NCBI GenBank assembly: GCA_965279165.1
Contig: OZ257140.1
Coordinates: 1 to 64,000 of the forward strand
Origin: JBAYIE01 sp965279165
Lineage (GTDB): Bacteria; Bacteroidota; Bacteroidia; UKL13-3
Length of the DNA: 64,000 bases
Reading direction: 5' to 3'
Below, piece by piece: positions 52,211 to 61,281 of the stretch (position 1 is the first letter of the stretch; each line of letters opens with the position of its first letter). The position numbers and the translations under genes are program-made. Under the pieces are notes generated by a model that had not been told where the DNA came from, searched no databases, and saw only the letters and a program-made list of their open reading frames with translations.

Positions 52211-54088
52211 ATGGTTAAAAATTGCTTTACGTATTTGAAATGGATGAATTTGCGTATACTTTTTATCTGTATAATTGTAGGCGTCGCTTTCTTTTTTCCA
52301 TACCAATCTCAGGCGCAAAATGGAAAAGATTCGGTTGTATTTTACAAAAGACTCTTTGAAAAAGCAAACAAGCATGCATGGTCACGATGGTTATATAATA
52401 TTACCATTAAAAGTTCAGTCGTAAAAGGAAAAGACAGCGTTTTTATAGCAGTTGTAAAAAACAAAAAAAATCCCTTTCAGTCAAGTAAAGGAAAATATAT
52501 CCGGAGTATTAATATAGTTGTACTCGATCCTTTCGGGTATTCTGTTGATGAATTTGTCGGAACCAAACCTTCCTATATGGAAAGGGTTGGTAATAAACTA
52601 CACAGTACATCTAAAGAAAAGATGATAAATAATATGCTTCTTTTCAAAGAAGGAAGCATAGCAGATCCACTAAAAATGAGCGAATCTGAACGTTTACTTC
52701 GCCTTTCTCCTTATGTTTATGACGCACGTTTGTATGTTTATAAACTTAAAAAATCGTCTAAGGACTCAATAGATGTATTGGTGCTTGTGCAGGATAAATG
52801 GACCACTTTTGTATGGAGTAGTTTCAATATTACGGTACCAAATTTAACCATCAAAGAGTCCAATTTTCTCGGTCTCGGACATCAGATCGAAGAAAATGTG
52901 AGTTGGCAAACCGGTAGGGGATATATAGAAACCAGAGGTAAATACTCAATTTACAATATAAAACGCTCGTACATACAATCCGATTTGTTTTATGCCGACT
53001 TAACCGATAGGCAGGAGTTTGGTGCCGCTTTGAATCGACCCTTTTACTCCCAATTGGCAAGATGGGCAGGTGGTATAACTACAATTAGAAACAATACAAT
53101 TATTGCCCCGTTGAATATTGAAGGTAGTATCGTAACTCCCTATGCCATCAATTATAACACTTTCGATGTTTGGGGTGCAGTAGGTTTTGCCGTCAAAAAA
53201 CCACTTATACCTGTTGCCGATCTTCGCATCATTAGACTATTAACAGGGGCTCGTTACTATAATAAAACATATATTAAACGCCCTTCATTTGATATAGATA
53301 CCGGGCTATACAATCAAAATGAAAATTTGTACCTAATCAATTTCGGAATCACTAAACAATCTTATTACAGGGATAGGTATTTGTTTCGCTTTGGTGCCAA
53401 TGAAGATATTCCTGAGGGGGCTTACTTTGAAATCTTACCGGGTTATTTAACCAAAGAATTATCTGTTCCATTGTTTTATACCGGATTCAATATTGGAATA
53501 GGAAACCATATTGAAAAATTTGGCTATCTATCCACCAATTTAGGTTTCGGAACCTTTTATGAAAATGGAAATGCCAGAAATGGAGTGCTCAATTTGAGCG
53601 CTCTTTACTTTACTGATTTACTACGCATAAACAGATGGCATTTTCGACAATTTGTTCGTTTCAAATTTGTAAATGGATTTCGCCAGACCAATAATGCAAT
53701 GCTCTTGTTTAATAGCGATGAAATGTATGGACTTTCCAGCGACCTTATAAAATCAAAATCGAAGGTGGTGCTCAATTACGAATTTCTGATTTATGCACCG
53801 TACAAATTACTTGGATTTCAATTTGCACCTGTTTTGTTTATAGGTTTGGCAGGATTGGCAAATGACTACAATTTATTGCTTAAAGGTCAGATTTATCATG
53901 CCTATGCCATCGGTATCCTCATACGGAATGAATACTTAATTGCAGGTACCTTTCAAGTGTCTATTGGAATATATCCCTATATGCCCGGCAGCTCTGATTT
54001 TCTCATCAAAACCAACCCAATATCCAACTACAATGTCAGGGCTAGGGATTTTAGAATCTCAAAACCTGAATTGGTACCTTACAACTAA
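52211..54088 (+). CDS. BamA/TamA-like outer-membrane protein
   Basis: This 625-residue protein has a long N-terminal signal region (cleavage near QSQAQ, about residue 36). A POTRA-like segment follows (GKYIRSINIVVLDPFGYSVD; SERLLRLSPYVYDARLYVYK), and then about 400 residues of beta-barrel pattern ending in an aromatic-rich strand region. It resembles the Omp85/BamA superfamily but is shorter than BamA and has only one or two POTRA units. It may help insert proteins or lipids into the outer membrane under stress. It follows the csbD run and directly precedes the PPK2 gene (21 bases). Confidence 0.75.
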   Translation: MVKNCFTYLKWMNLRILFICIIVGVAFFFPYQSQAQNGKDSVVFYKRLFEKANKHAWSRWLYNITIKSSVVKGKDSVFIAVVKNKKNPFQSSKGKYIRSINIVVLDPFGYSVDEFVGTKPSYMERVGNKLHSTSKEKMINNMLLFKEGSIADPLKMSESERLLRLSPYVYDARLYVYKLKKSSKDSIDVLVLVQDKWTTFVWSSFNITVPNLTIKESNFLGLGHQIEENVSWQTGRGYIETRGKYSIYNIKRSYIQSDLFYADLTDRQEFGAALNRPFYSQLARWAGGITTIRNNTIIAPLNIEGSIVTPYAINYNTFDVWGAVGFAVKKPLIPVADLRIIRLLTGARYYNKTYIKRPSFDIDTGLYNQNENLYLINFGITKQSYYRDRYLFRFGANEDIPEGAYFEILPGYLTKELSVPLFYTGFNIGIGNHIEKFGYLSTNLGFGTFYENGNARNGVLNLSALYFTDLLRINRWHFRQFVRFKFVNGFRQTNNAMLLFNSDEMYGLSSDLIKSKSKVVLNYEFLIYAPYKLLGFQFAPVLFIGLAGLANDYNLLLKGQIYHAYAIGILIRNEYLIAGTFQVSIGIYPYMPGSSDFLIKTNPISNYNVRARDFRISKPELVPYN

Positions 54089-54109
54089 CACATTTAAAAC
54101 AACTAAGAA

Positions 54110-54862
54110 ATGAAAACGATAAAACTAAATGATTGGTCCACTATGCCACCATCTACCGCTGATAAAGAAACATTGAAAAAGGAATCTAAAAAGCTGGTTG
54201 TCGATTTAGCTTTGCTTCAAGAAAAGCTATTCGCACAGCATAAATATTCTGTATTAATAGTCATTCAGGGAATGGATACTAGCGGTAAAGATAGTGCAGT
54301 TAAGCATGTGTTTTCAGGGGTAAATCCTGCGGGTTGTGCTGTAAAATCATTTAAAAAACCAACTGAACTTGAATTGAATCAGCATTTTTTATGGCGTATC
54401 AGCAATAGTTGTCCTTCTACCGGAATGATGCAGATTTTTAACCGGTCACATTACGAAGATATTTTAATTCCCTTATCTCGAGATACTATTTCAACTAAGG
54501 CTTTACAGGCAAGAATGAAGGAAATAGAATCGTTTGAAAAAGGGTTGGTAGAAAACAATACCTTATTGTTTAAGTTTTATTTGCATATTTCTTACAAGGA
54601 ACAACTGATACGACTTGAATCCCGGAAGAGCAATCCAAATAAGCAATGGAAGCTGAACAAAGAGGATAGTAAAGATATTAGTAAACATAAGACCTATCGG
54701 AAGATTTACGAATATATATTGTCGCAAAGCAACAAAGTACAACCATGGGAAATCATCCCTTCGGATTGTAAATGGTATAAAAACCATACCATACTTAATT
54801 CTCTGGTAAATCGATTGGGTAAAATGGATATCGAATTTCCAACTTTATCTAATGAAGCATAA
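54110..54862 (+). CDS. Polyphosphate kinase 2 family protein
   Basis: This 250-residue enzyme belongs to the PPK2 family, which transfers phosphate between polyphosphate and nucleotides (class I or III cannot be decided here). Walker A is GMDTSGKDSAV (residues 54-64), the lid region includes GCAVKSFKKPTELELNQHFL-like residues, and Walker B is IFNRSHYEDIL. The later KLNKEDSKDISKHKTYRKIY fits the family. Length is normal. It is probably the last gene of the unit begun by csbD. Confidence 0.9.
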   Translation: MKTIKLNDWSTMPPSTADKETLKKESKKLVVDLALLQEKLFAQHKYSVLIVIQGMDTSGKDSAVKHVFSGVNPAGCAVKSFKKPTELELNQHFLWRISNSCPSTGMMQIFNRSHYEDILIPLSRDTISTKALQARMKEIESFEKGLVENNTLLFKFYLHISYKEQLIRLESRKSNPNKQWKLNKEDSKDISKHKTYRKIYEYILSQSNKVQPWEIIPSDCKWYKNHTILNSLVNRLGKMDIEFPTLSNEA

Positions 54863-54894
54863 TTATGTAACAACTAAAATTTCTTATGTAACAT
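54861..54894 (+). promoter_or_regulatory. Bipartite stress-island site D (SDR gene)
   Basis: AATTATGTAA-N16-TGTAACAT, ending 47 bases before the SDR start at 54942. It begins at the stop codon of the PPK2 gene. Confidence 0.55.
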
Positions 54895-54941
54895 ACTTTT
54901 ATATAAATAAGTAAACATTCGTGTTAACAGATTTATAAATT

Positions 54942-55706
54942 ATGAAAAGGAAGTTAGAAAACAAAACAGTTGTTATTACTGGTGGTTTATCAGGAATTGG
55001 AAAAGCCTGTGCTATGGCTGCTGCTCACGAAGGGGCAAATATTGTACTGATAGATATTTATTCGGAAGGAGAGGTTAATATTATGAACCAACTGCGTACA
55101 ATTAACCCAAATGCCATTTTTTTAGGCTGCGATGTGTCATCGTATGATAGGGTGTTAAATACCATGGATAAAATTACCGATCATTTTGGAGGTATTGATA
55201 TTGCTTTGAACAATGCCGGAATTGGCGGAGAGGCCAATAAGGTAGGGGATATGACTGAGGAGGCTTGGTTGAAAGTAATAGGTGTAAACTTAAATGGGGT
55301 GTTTAATTGTATGAAACACGAATTGAAACAAATGGTTAAACAACAACAGGGAGTTATTGTAAATATGTCTTCTATACTCGGCAAAGTTGGATTTGCCTCT
55401 TCAGCGCATTATGTAGCCGCAAAACATGGTGTAATCGGATTAACCCAATCTGCCGCCATCGAATATGCCTCAATGGGCATTCGCATAAATGCAATTTGCC
55501 CGGGATTTATCAATACCCCACTGTTAACCAAAGGTGGTATAAATGACAATGCAGATATTAAACAAGCTATTATGGATATGCATCCAATGAAACGATTTGG
55601 AGAAGCAGAAGAAATTGCCAAAGGATTTATTTTTCTCGCCTCAGCTGATAGTTCGTTTATGACAGGTACATGCCTGGAAATAGATGGAGGTTATTTGGCT
55701 GTTTAA
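54942..55706 (+). CDS. Short-chain dehydrogenase/reductase
   Basis: This 254-residue NAD(P)-dependent oxidoreductase has the cofactor motif TGGLSGIG (residues 13-20), an acidic residue after the second strand (IVLIDIYSE) that favours NAD+, the NNAGIG motif and the catalytic YVAAKHG with a preceding Ser in MSSILGKVG. The C-terminus LEIDGGYLAV is classical. The substrate is unknown. It starts a unit with its own bipartite site D. Confidence 0.9.
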   Translation: MKRKLENKTVVITGGLSGIGKACAMAAAHEGANIVLIDIYSEGEVNIMNQLRTINPNAIFLGCDVSSYDRVLNTMDKITDHFGGIDIALNNAGIGGEANKVGDMTEEAWLKVIGVNLNGVFNCMKHELKQMVKQQQGVIVNMSSILGKVGFASSAHYVAAKHGVIGLTQSAAIEYASMGIRINAICPGFINTPLLTKGGINDNADIKQAIMDMHPMKRFGEAEEIAKGFIFLASADSSFMTGTCLEIDGGYLAV

Positions 55707-55762
55707 TTAATTTTTTTATAAAAAACAAAACAGAATCTTTCTTCTCTATAATAAAATGTAAA

Positions 55763-56236
55763 ATGATACTACAAATACCAAAAGCGGCTCCTGCGATAAC
55801 CAAGTTACAATGGAAGGCCGGAATATTAATTTTTATTTCTTATGTACTGTACTTTCTTGCAATGAAATATGCCGGTTTGCTTGAAAGTATTTTAATCAGA
55901 TCTTTGAATTTTCTAATTCTAATTGTCGGTATTTTATTGGCATTACGCAAGTACAAATCAATCAACAATAAGCCAACAATGTATTTATCGGGTTTATGGT
56001 TTTGTTTTATAACCGGATTTATCAGCGTTGTGCTATTCTCTTTATTTATTTCATTGTACTTTAATTATACTGATTCGGAACTTTTGTTGCGAATAAAAGA
56101 TAATTCATTAATGCTGGAAAATTACACTTCACCTTTCTCTATTTTTATAACAACAATGATAGAAGGTGGATGCTCTGTTTTGGTCATTTCCTTTTCTATG
56201 ATGCAGTTCTTTATAAATGATCGTACCCATCAGTAA
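55763..56236 (+). CDS. Four-helix membrane protein (DUF4199-like)
   Basis: This 157-residue protein starts at the ATG at 55763 (MILQIPKAAPAITKLQWKAG). It has four hydrophobic segments (about 18-35, 43-58, 72-95 and 130-150), with a short soluble loop before the last. The pattern resembles DUF4199 membrane proteins of Bacteroidota, but similarity is weak. It is 56 bases after the SDR gene, probably in the same unit. Confidence 0.6.
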   Translation: MILQIPKAAPAITKLQWKAGILIFISYVLYFLAMKYAGLLESILIRSLNFLILIVGILLALRKYKSINNKPTMYLSGLWFCFITGFISVVLFSLFISLYFNYTDSELLLRIKDNSLMLENYTSPFSIFITTMIEGGCSVLVISFSMMQFFINDRTHQ

Positions 56237-56278
56237 GGATATCGATTTTGCTTTTTCTATCCCCGAAATAAATGTGGC

Positions 56279-56312
56279 AATTATATAACTATTAATTGCT
56301 TAAATGTAAGCG
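56279..56312 (+). promoter_or_regulatory. Bipartite stress-island site E (dps)
   Basis: AATTATATAA-N16-TGTAAGCG, with TATAA and TGTAA cores 21 bases apart, ending 93 bases before the dps start at 56406. It is the weakest of the five sites. Confidence 0.45.
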
Positions 56313-56405
56313 AATAGCAGCTCGTAATCTTCAATTTTGAAGTGATTTACGACTCTTATCCAAGATGAAGAAATCACAACTGTTTTAATAATAATAACAA
56401 AAAAA

Positions 56406-56879
56406 ATGAAACCCGAAATTGGAATTAAGGAGAAATACTTGCGTTTAAGTATCGACTCTCTTACCATCATTCTAGCAGATGAGATGACCCTTTATGTGAA
56501 GCTCCGTAAATTTCATTGGAATGTATCCGGAGAAAGCTTTATGGAATTGCATAAATTATTTCAAAGCCAATACACAGAATTGGAATTGTCTATTGATTTG
56601 ATTGCAGAAAGAATTAACAAACTTGGTGGCAAAACCATCGGTACAATGTCCGAATTTTTGAACTCAACCCGTCTCCATGAATCGGTAGGAAAGTACCCTT
56701 CACAGAAAGAAATGTTGAAAGAAATATTGATGGACCACGAAACAATTATTATCGGACTAAGAAAAGACATTGAAGAATTGAATGTAAAGAATAAGGATGT
56801 CGGAACATCCGATTTTATTACCGGTTTGTTAGAAGAGCATGAAACAAATGCCTGGATAATCCGAAGATATATCAGTTAA
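56406..56879 (+). CDS. dps: Dps-family ferritin-like protein
   Basis: This 157-residue protein is a Dps miniferritin that oxidises and stores iron and protects DNA during starvation and oxidative stress. The intersubunit ferroxidase residues are visible in KFHWNVSGESFMELHKLF and YTELELSIDLIAERINKLGG. The C-terminal helix has LEEHETNAWIIRR. Length is typical. It has site E upstream and is 18 bases before mlaE, so the Mla transporter genes may be expressed with it. Confidence 0.93.
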   Translation: MKPEIGIKEKYLRLSIDSLTIILADEMTLYVKLRKFHWNVSGESFMELHKLFQSQYTELELSIDLIAERINKLGGKTIGTMSEFLNSTRLHESVGKYPSQKEMLKEILMDHETIIIGLRKDIEELNVKNKDVGTSDFITGLLEEHETNAWIIRRYIS

Positions 56880-56897
56880 TCTAAAGGTGTTATTCAT

Positions 56898-57728
56898 ATG
56901 CAATTATCCCAGCAAAATAAAACAAAGAATATACTAAGTAAGTTACCTAAAGCTATTGGCAAGAGGTACAATCTTATGCAATCATTTTTTTTAAAGGTTG
57001 CTGATTTTTCACTTTTTACCGGGCGTTATTTCAAATTGTTGTTTCAACCTCCGATTGAATTCAACGAATTGCTCAAACAAAGCTATTTAATAGGATATAA
57101 ATCCTTGCCTTTGGTTGGCATAACCGGCTTTATCATGGGTCTTGTATTAACCATTCAATCCCGACCAACATTGGCAGAGTTTGGCGCCGAATCGTGGCTA
57201 CCAGCTATGATTTCCGTTTCAATTGTACGTGAAATAGGACCTGTAATTACCGCCTTAATCTGTGCCGGTAAAGTTGGTTCAGGTATCGGTGCTGAATTGG
57301 CTTCAATGAAAGTTACCGAACAAATTGATGCAATGGAAGTATCCGGATCAAACCCCTTCAAATATATTGTTGTAACCAGGGTAACAGCAAGTATGTTGAT
57401 GTTGCCCTTATTAACCATTTTCAATGACGCTATTTCTATGTTTGGTTCTTTTGTAGGAGTCAATATAAAAGGTGACGTTAGTTTTCATTTGTTTTTTGCC
57501 CAGGCATTTACCCAATTAAGCTTTACCGATATTATACCTTCTCTGGTTAAAACTATTTTCTTCGGTCTTGCTATTGGACTTATTGCAAGTTACAATGGTT
57601 ATTACGCCAATAAAGGTACGGAAGGAGTCGGGGCCGCAGCAAATTCTTCGGTGGTACTTGGGTCATTAATGGTATTTATACTGGATATAATAGCGGTACA
57701 GGTAACTGCATTATTTGTGGTTCAATAA
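56898..57728 (+). CDS. mlaE: MlaE-family ABC transporter permease
   Basis: This inner-membrane permease belongs to the MCE/Mla lipid transport system, which moves phospholipids between the inner and outer membranes. The MlaE signature is seen in ISVSIVREIGPVITALICAG, GSGIGAELASMKVTEQIDAM and EVSGSNPFKYIVVTR. About five membrane helices are present. It is followed at eight bases by the ATPase gene and then mlaD. Confidence 0.93.
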   Translation: MQLSQQNKTKNILSKLPKAIGKRYNLMQSFFLKVADFSLFTGRYFKLLFQPPIEFNELLKQSYLIGYKSLPLVGITGFIMGLVLTIQSRPTLAEFGAESWLPAMISVSIVREIGPVITALICAGKVGSGIGAELASMKVTEQIDAMEVSGSNPFKYIVVTRVTASMLMLPLLTIFNDAISMFGSFVGVNIKGDVSFHLFFAQAFTQLSFTDIIPSLVKTIFFGLAIGLIASYNGYYANKGTEGVGAAANSSVVLGSLMVFILDIIAVQVTALFVVQ

Positions 57729-57736
57729 ATTCGATT

Positions 57737-58489
57737 ATGGAAACAAAAGCGGAGAAAAGCGAGGGAAATAGTATCATTCGGATTAAAAACCTGCAAAAAT
57801 CTTTCGGTTCAAAGCAAGTTCTTGTAGATATAAATCTGGAGATACCAAAAGGGCAGAACCTTGTGGTATTAGGTAAATCAGGAAGTGGCAAATCGGTTTT
57901 AATTAAATGTATGGTAGGCTTGATTGAACCGGATAATGGTTCTATGGAAATTCTTGGAAAGGATGTAGAAAGTCTCAATATAAAAGAACTGAATGATATG
58001 CGTAAGAAAATCGGATTCCTCTTCCAAAGTGGAGCCCTGTATGATTCAATGACCGTAGGCGAAAATTTAGCCTTTCCACTACGGGATAGCAAAACCATCG
58101 ACAAAAAAGAAACCAACCGACTGATAGAAGAAGTTTTACAAAATGTTGGACTTTCAGATACTATCGACAAAATGCCCTCTGAATTATCGGGGGGTATGAG
58201 AAAACGGATTGGATTAGCAAGAACCCTCATTTTAAAACCTGCAATTATCCTTTATGATGAACCAACCACAGGGCTTGATCCTATCACATCAGGTGAAATG
58301 AGTCAGCTTATTTTAAGCATTCAAAAACAATACCAAACAACCAGCATTATTATCACTCACGATATGGAATGTGCCCGTATAACAGCTAACCACATGGTTA
58401 TACTAAAAGATGGATTAATCCACTCTTCAGGTACCTATAAGGAATTGTCTGAATCAAAAGATCCATGGGTACACTCTTTCTTCAACTAA
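57737..58489 (+). CDS. mlaF: MlaF-type ABC transporter ATPase
   Basis: This 250-residue ABC ATPase has Walker A LGKSGSGKSVLIK, Q-loop FLFQSGALYDSMTV, signature LSGGMRKRIGLARTL and Walker B IILYDEPTTGLDPIT, followed by the switch IITHDM. The sequence is closest to MlaF-type proteins, and the gene lies between mlaE and mlaD, confirming assignment to the Mla/MCE lipid transporter. Confidence 0.94.
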   Translation: METKAEKSEGNSIIRIKNLQKSFGSKQVLVDINLEIPKGQNLVVLGKSGSGKSVLIKCMVGLIEPDNGSMEILGKDVESLNIKELNDMRKKIGFLFQSGALYDSMTVGENLAFPLRDSKTIDKKETNRLIEEVLQNVGLSDTIDKMPSELSGGMRKRIGLARTLILKPAIILYDEPTTGLDPITSGEMSQLILSIQKQYQTTSIIITHDMECARITANHMVILKDGLIHSSGTYKELSESKDPWVHSFFN

Positions 58490-58501
58490 AAATAAATTAC
58501 C

Positions 58502-59182
58502 ATGAAAACCGAATCAATCAATAAAATAAAATTAGGTGCCTTTGTAACTTTGGGTATTATCATTCTTGGAACAGGTATCTTTTTTATGGGAGATACCAAA
58601 AAACTATTCAGTACTACTTTTCGTATAAGTGCTGTTTTTAAAGATGTAAATGGTTTACAAGTGGGCAACAGTGTGCGGTTTGCCGGTATAAATGTTGGAA
58701 CCATTGATGCCATCGAAATCATGACAGATACCGTGATTAAAGTGGATATGGTCATCGATGTAAAAACACAAAAATTTATCAAGAAAGACGCCAAAGCCAC
58801 CATCGGTTCAGATGGATTAATGGGAAACCGCATCATGAATATTTCACCGGGAACTACCCCATTTGAAAAAATAGAAGACAATGATTTAATTGGTACAACC
58901 ATTCCGGTAAGTTTTGATGATATGCTGTTAACCTTTAAGGAAACGGTTGATAATACAGCCCTCATAACAGGCGACCTCGCAACTATTATGGGTAATATCA
59001 AATCGGGTAGGGGTACCATTGGTAAACTTTTTATGGATACCGTTTTTGCAGATAACCTCGATAAAACTATCCTGAATGTAAAACAAGGTACAAAAGGCTT
59101 TAAACAAAATATGGATGCTGCACAGCATAGTATTTTGTTGAGGGGATTTTTCAAAAAAACAGACAAAGCAAAAAAGAAGTAA
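58502..59182 (+). CDS. mlaD: MlaD/MCE-family periplasmic protein
   Basis: This 226-residue protein has one N-terminal membrane anchor (LGAFVTLGIIILGTGIFFMG) and an MCE domain (about residues 35-125: FRISAVFKDVNGLQVGNSVR, then FAGINVGTIDAI and SDGLMGNRIMNISPG). A short helical tail follows and ends in lysines. Such proteins form the periplasmic lipid-binding ring of the Mla system. No mlaB or mlaC homologue lies next to it. Confidence 0.92.
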   Translation: MKTESINKIKLGAFVTLGIIILGTGIFFMGDTKKLFSTTFRISAVFKDVNGLQVGNSVRFAGINVGTIDAIEIMTDTVIKVDMVIDVKTQKFIKKDAKATIGSDGLMGNRIMNISPGTTPFEKIEDNDLIGTTIPVSFDDMLLTFKETVDNTALITGDLATIMGNIKSGRGTIGKLFMDTVFADNLDKTILNVKQGTKGFKQNMDAAQHSILLRGFFKKTDKAKKK

Positions 59183-59366
59183 TTCTTCCATTCTGATTTT
59201 TTTACGTATTCTGCTTCAATCGATTTCAAAAAATACTTAAGAACTGCCCTTTTGAATAGGGATTCTCAATCAAACAACCTGTATCTTATATTCTGTTTTC
59301 TGGCCAATAGATGCATTAAGTTTCATTGATAACAACAGTTCTTACTACAACATTCCCTTTTCAATC

Positions 59367-59404
59367 TGTGAATGATGTAAATCAAAATCAAAGTTCTGTA
59401 ATAC
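59367..59404 (+). promoter_or_regulatory. Bipartite stress-island site C (ompA)
   Basis: TGTGAATGATGTAA-N16-TGTAATAC, ending 64 bases before the GTG start at 59469. The gap 59183-59468 holds nothing else I can identify. Confidence 0.6.
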
Positions 59405-59468
59405 TTAATCTTAGGTAATAAGGGATTTTTGAAACGTAATAAATTCATTACATCTAATACAACATATT

Positions 59469-61172
59469 GTGAAAATACATCAACCAACTTTTTCAACTTT
59501 ATGGAATACCAAATTCTATAAACAATTCTTTTTTACCCTGCTATTTTCCACTCTGATAATAAGTTCTTTTGCACAAACAAGCGATAGGAAATATAACTTT
59601 GGGTTGGTAGCCGGTATTAGTACCTATTCCGGAGATTTAGGAAGTGGAATTTTTAATTTTAAATCGAGGGATTTCCAACAAAATATATTAGGAGGAGTTA
59701 CATTTTCCAGGTATATCAATAAATCATTTGATGCAACATTAATGGCCACATTTGGCACCTGGGGTTATTATGATGCAAAGGCTCCTGCGCAAAACTTTAA
59801 GGCTTATATGCTGCAAAGCAATATTGCGGTTAAGTATAAATTTAACAATGGTTATCTGATTCCCGAAAATTCAAGAATTTCACCTTATGTTTTTGCTGGT
59901 TTAGGTTTTACCAGTTTAACCGGCGACCGCGTTAATAACGATATTAGTTTTCCATTGGTAACTGGTGGTGGACTTAAAGTACGGATCAACGAAGTGCTTA
60001 ATTTTAGCTACCAGGCAACCCTTGGTTTTATGGGCTCGGCTCATTACCACCCGAATGATCTAAATCCCCCAACCGGAAATGATATTTTTCTTTTACATAC
60101 AGTCGGACTTGATTTAAATCTAGGATCAGGAAAGGATGCGGATAAAGATGGTATTGCAGACAGAATGGACAAATGTTCCGGTACGCCTGCAGGTGTTAAA
60201 GTGGATGCAAATGGTTGCCCACTAGATAGAGACCAGGATGGCGTTTTAGATTATTTAGATAAATGCCCGGATACGTATGGTTTAAGCAACACTTCCGGTT
60301 GTCCCGATTCTGATAAAGATGGAGTTTCTGATAAAGAAGATTTATGTCCTGCCGAATTTGGACTTGCATCTTTACAAGGTTGTCCGGATGCTGATGGCGA
60401 TGGAATTATGGATAGCAAAGACAAATGCCCAAATGTTAAAGGTACCCTTGCTTTCGATGGCTGCCCGGATAGAGATGGCGACGGGGTTAGAGATGAAGAA
60501 GATTTATGCCCTGACGTTAAAGGTGTAGTAATGTTTAAAGGTTGTCCGGATACCGATAGCGATGGAATTGAAGATACAAAAGATATGTGCCCAACTTTAA
60601 AAGGACCGGTGTCAACCAATGGTTGTCCGGATACAGATAACGATGCGGTACACGATGGAATTGATAAATGCCCTCAAGTTGCCGGTGATCCCTCACATAA
60701 AGGTTGTCCGGATACCGATTTGGATGGCGTGTTTGATGATATCGACAAATGTATTACCATCCCGGGAACTGCAACTAATTTTGGTTGCCCTGAATTGAAA
60801 AAATCAACCAAATTATTGTTCCAAAAAGCTTTACAAGGTATTCAGTTCGAAACCGGAAAAGCTATCATCAAACCTGTTTCATTTGGTATATTGAATGCTA
60901 TTGTGAATGTAATGGCCGAAAATCCAAGTTATAAATTATTCATCTCCGGTCATACCGACAATGTGGGTGATGACGCAATGAATATGACTTTGTCGCAAAA
61001 CAGAGCATCTGCTGTAGCCGATTATCTTATTAAACATGGAGTAAGTCCTCTACGGGTTACTTCAGAAGGTTATGGAGAAACCGCGCCTGTTGATACCAAC
61101 AAGACTGCTAAGGGTAAAACCAGAAACAGACGTGTTGAATTCAGGGTTGAATTTATGGAAGTAGCAAAATAG
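59469..61172 (+). CDS. OmpA-family protein with thrombospondin type 3 repeats
   Basis: This 567-residue outer-membrane protein has, in order: a signal region (about residues 1-36, ending SSFAQ), an N-terminal beta-barrel-like domain (FGLVAGISTYSGDLGSGIFN) to about residue 215, about eight Ca2+-binding TSP3 repeats (DKDGVSDKEDLCP; DADGDGIMDSKDKCP; DRDGDGVRDEEDLCP) to about 440, and an OmpA peptidoglycan-binding domain (ISGHTDNVGDDAMNMTLSQN; RASAVADYLIKHGV; NRRVEFRV). It anchors the outer membrane to the cell wall. The start is GTG at 59469; no ATG allows a signal peptide. Site C and a terminator define a single-gene unit. Confidence 0.93.
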   Translation: MKIHQPTFSTLWNTKFYKQFFFTLLFSTLIISSFAQTSDRKYNFGLVAGISTYSGDLGSGIFNFKSRDFQQNILGGVTFSRYINKSFDATLMATFGTWGYYDAKAPAQNFKAYMLQSNIAVKYKFNNGYLIPENSRISPYVFAGLGFTSLTGDRVNNDISFPLVTGGGLKVRINEVLNFSYQATLGFMGSAHYHPNDLNPPTGNDIFLLHTVGLDLNLGSGKDADKDGIADRMDKCSGTPAGVKVDANGCPLDRDQDGVLDYLDKCPDTYGLSNTSGCPDSDKDGVSDKEDLCPAEFGLASLQGCPDADGDGIMDSKDKCPNVKGTLAFDGCPDRDGDGVRDEEDLCPDVKGVVMFKGCPDTDSDGIEDTKDMCPTLKGPVSTNGCPDTDNDAVHDGIDKCPQVAGDPSHKGCPDTDLDGVFDDIDKCITIPGTATNFGCPELKKSTKLLFQKALQGIQFETGKAIIKPVSFGILNAIVNVMAENPSYKLFISGHTDNVGDDAMNMTLSQNRASAVADYLIKHGVSPLRVTSEGYGETAPVDTNKTAKGKTRNRRVEFRVEFMEVAK

Positions 61173-61189
61173 TTTTTGAAAGAAAATTA

Positions 61190-61220
61190 AAAAGGTGCGG
61201 GTTTTTCCTGCACCTTTTTT
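61190..61220 (+). terminator. Terminator after the OmpA-family gene
   Basis: AAAGGTGCGGG-TTTTT-CCTGCACCTTTTTT forms an 11-bp stem with one wobble, followed by a T-run. Confidence 0.87.
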
Positions 61221-61281
61221 CATTTTAACGAATACCCATTCACAAAATGAAGAAGTTTAGCCGTTTTATACAATTGAATAT

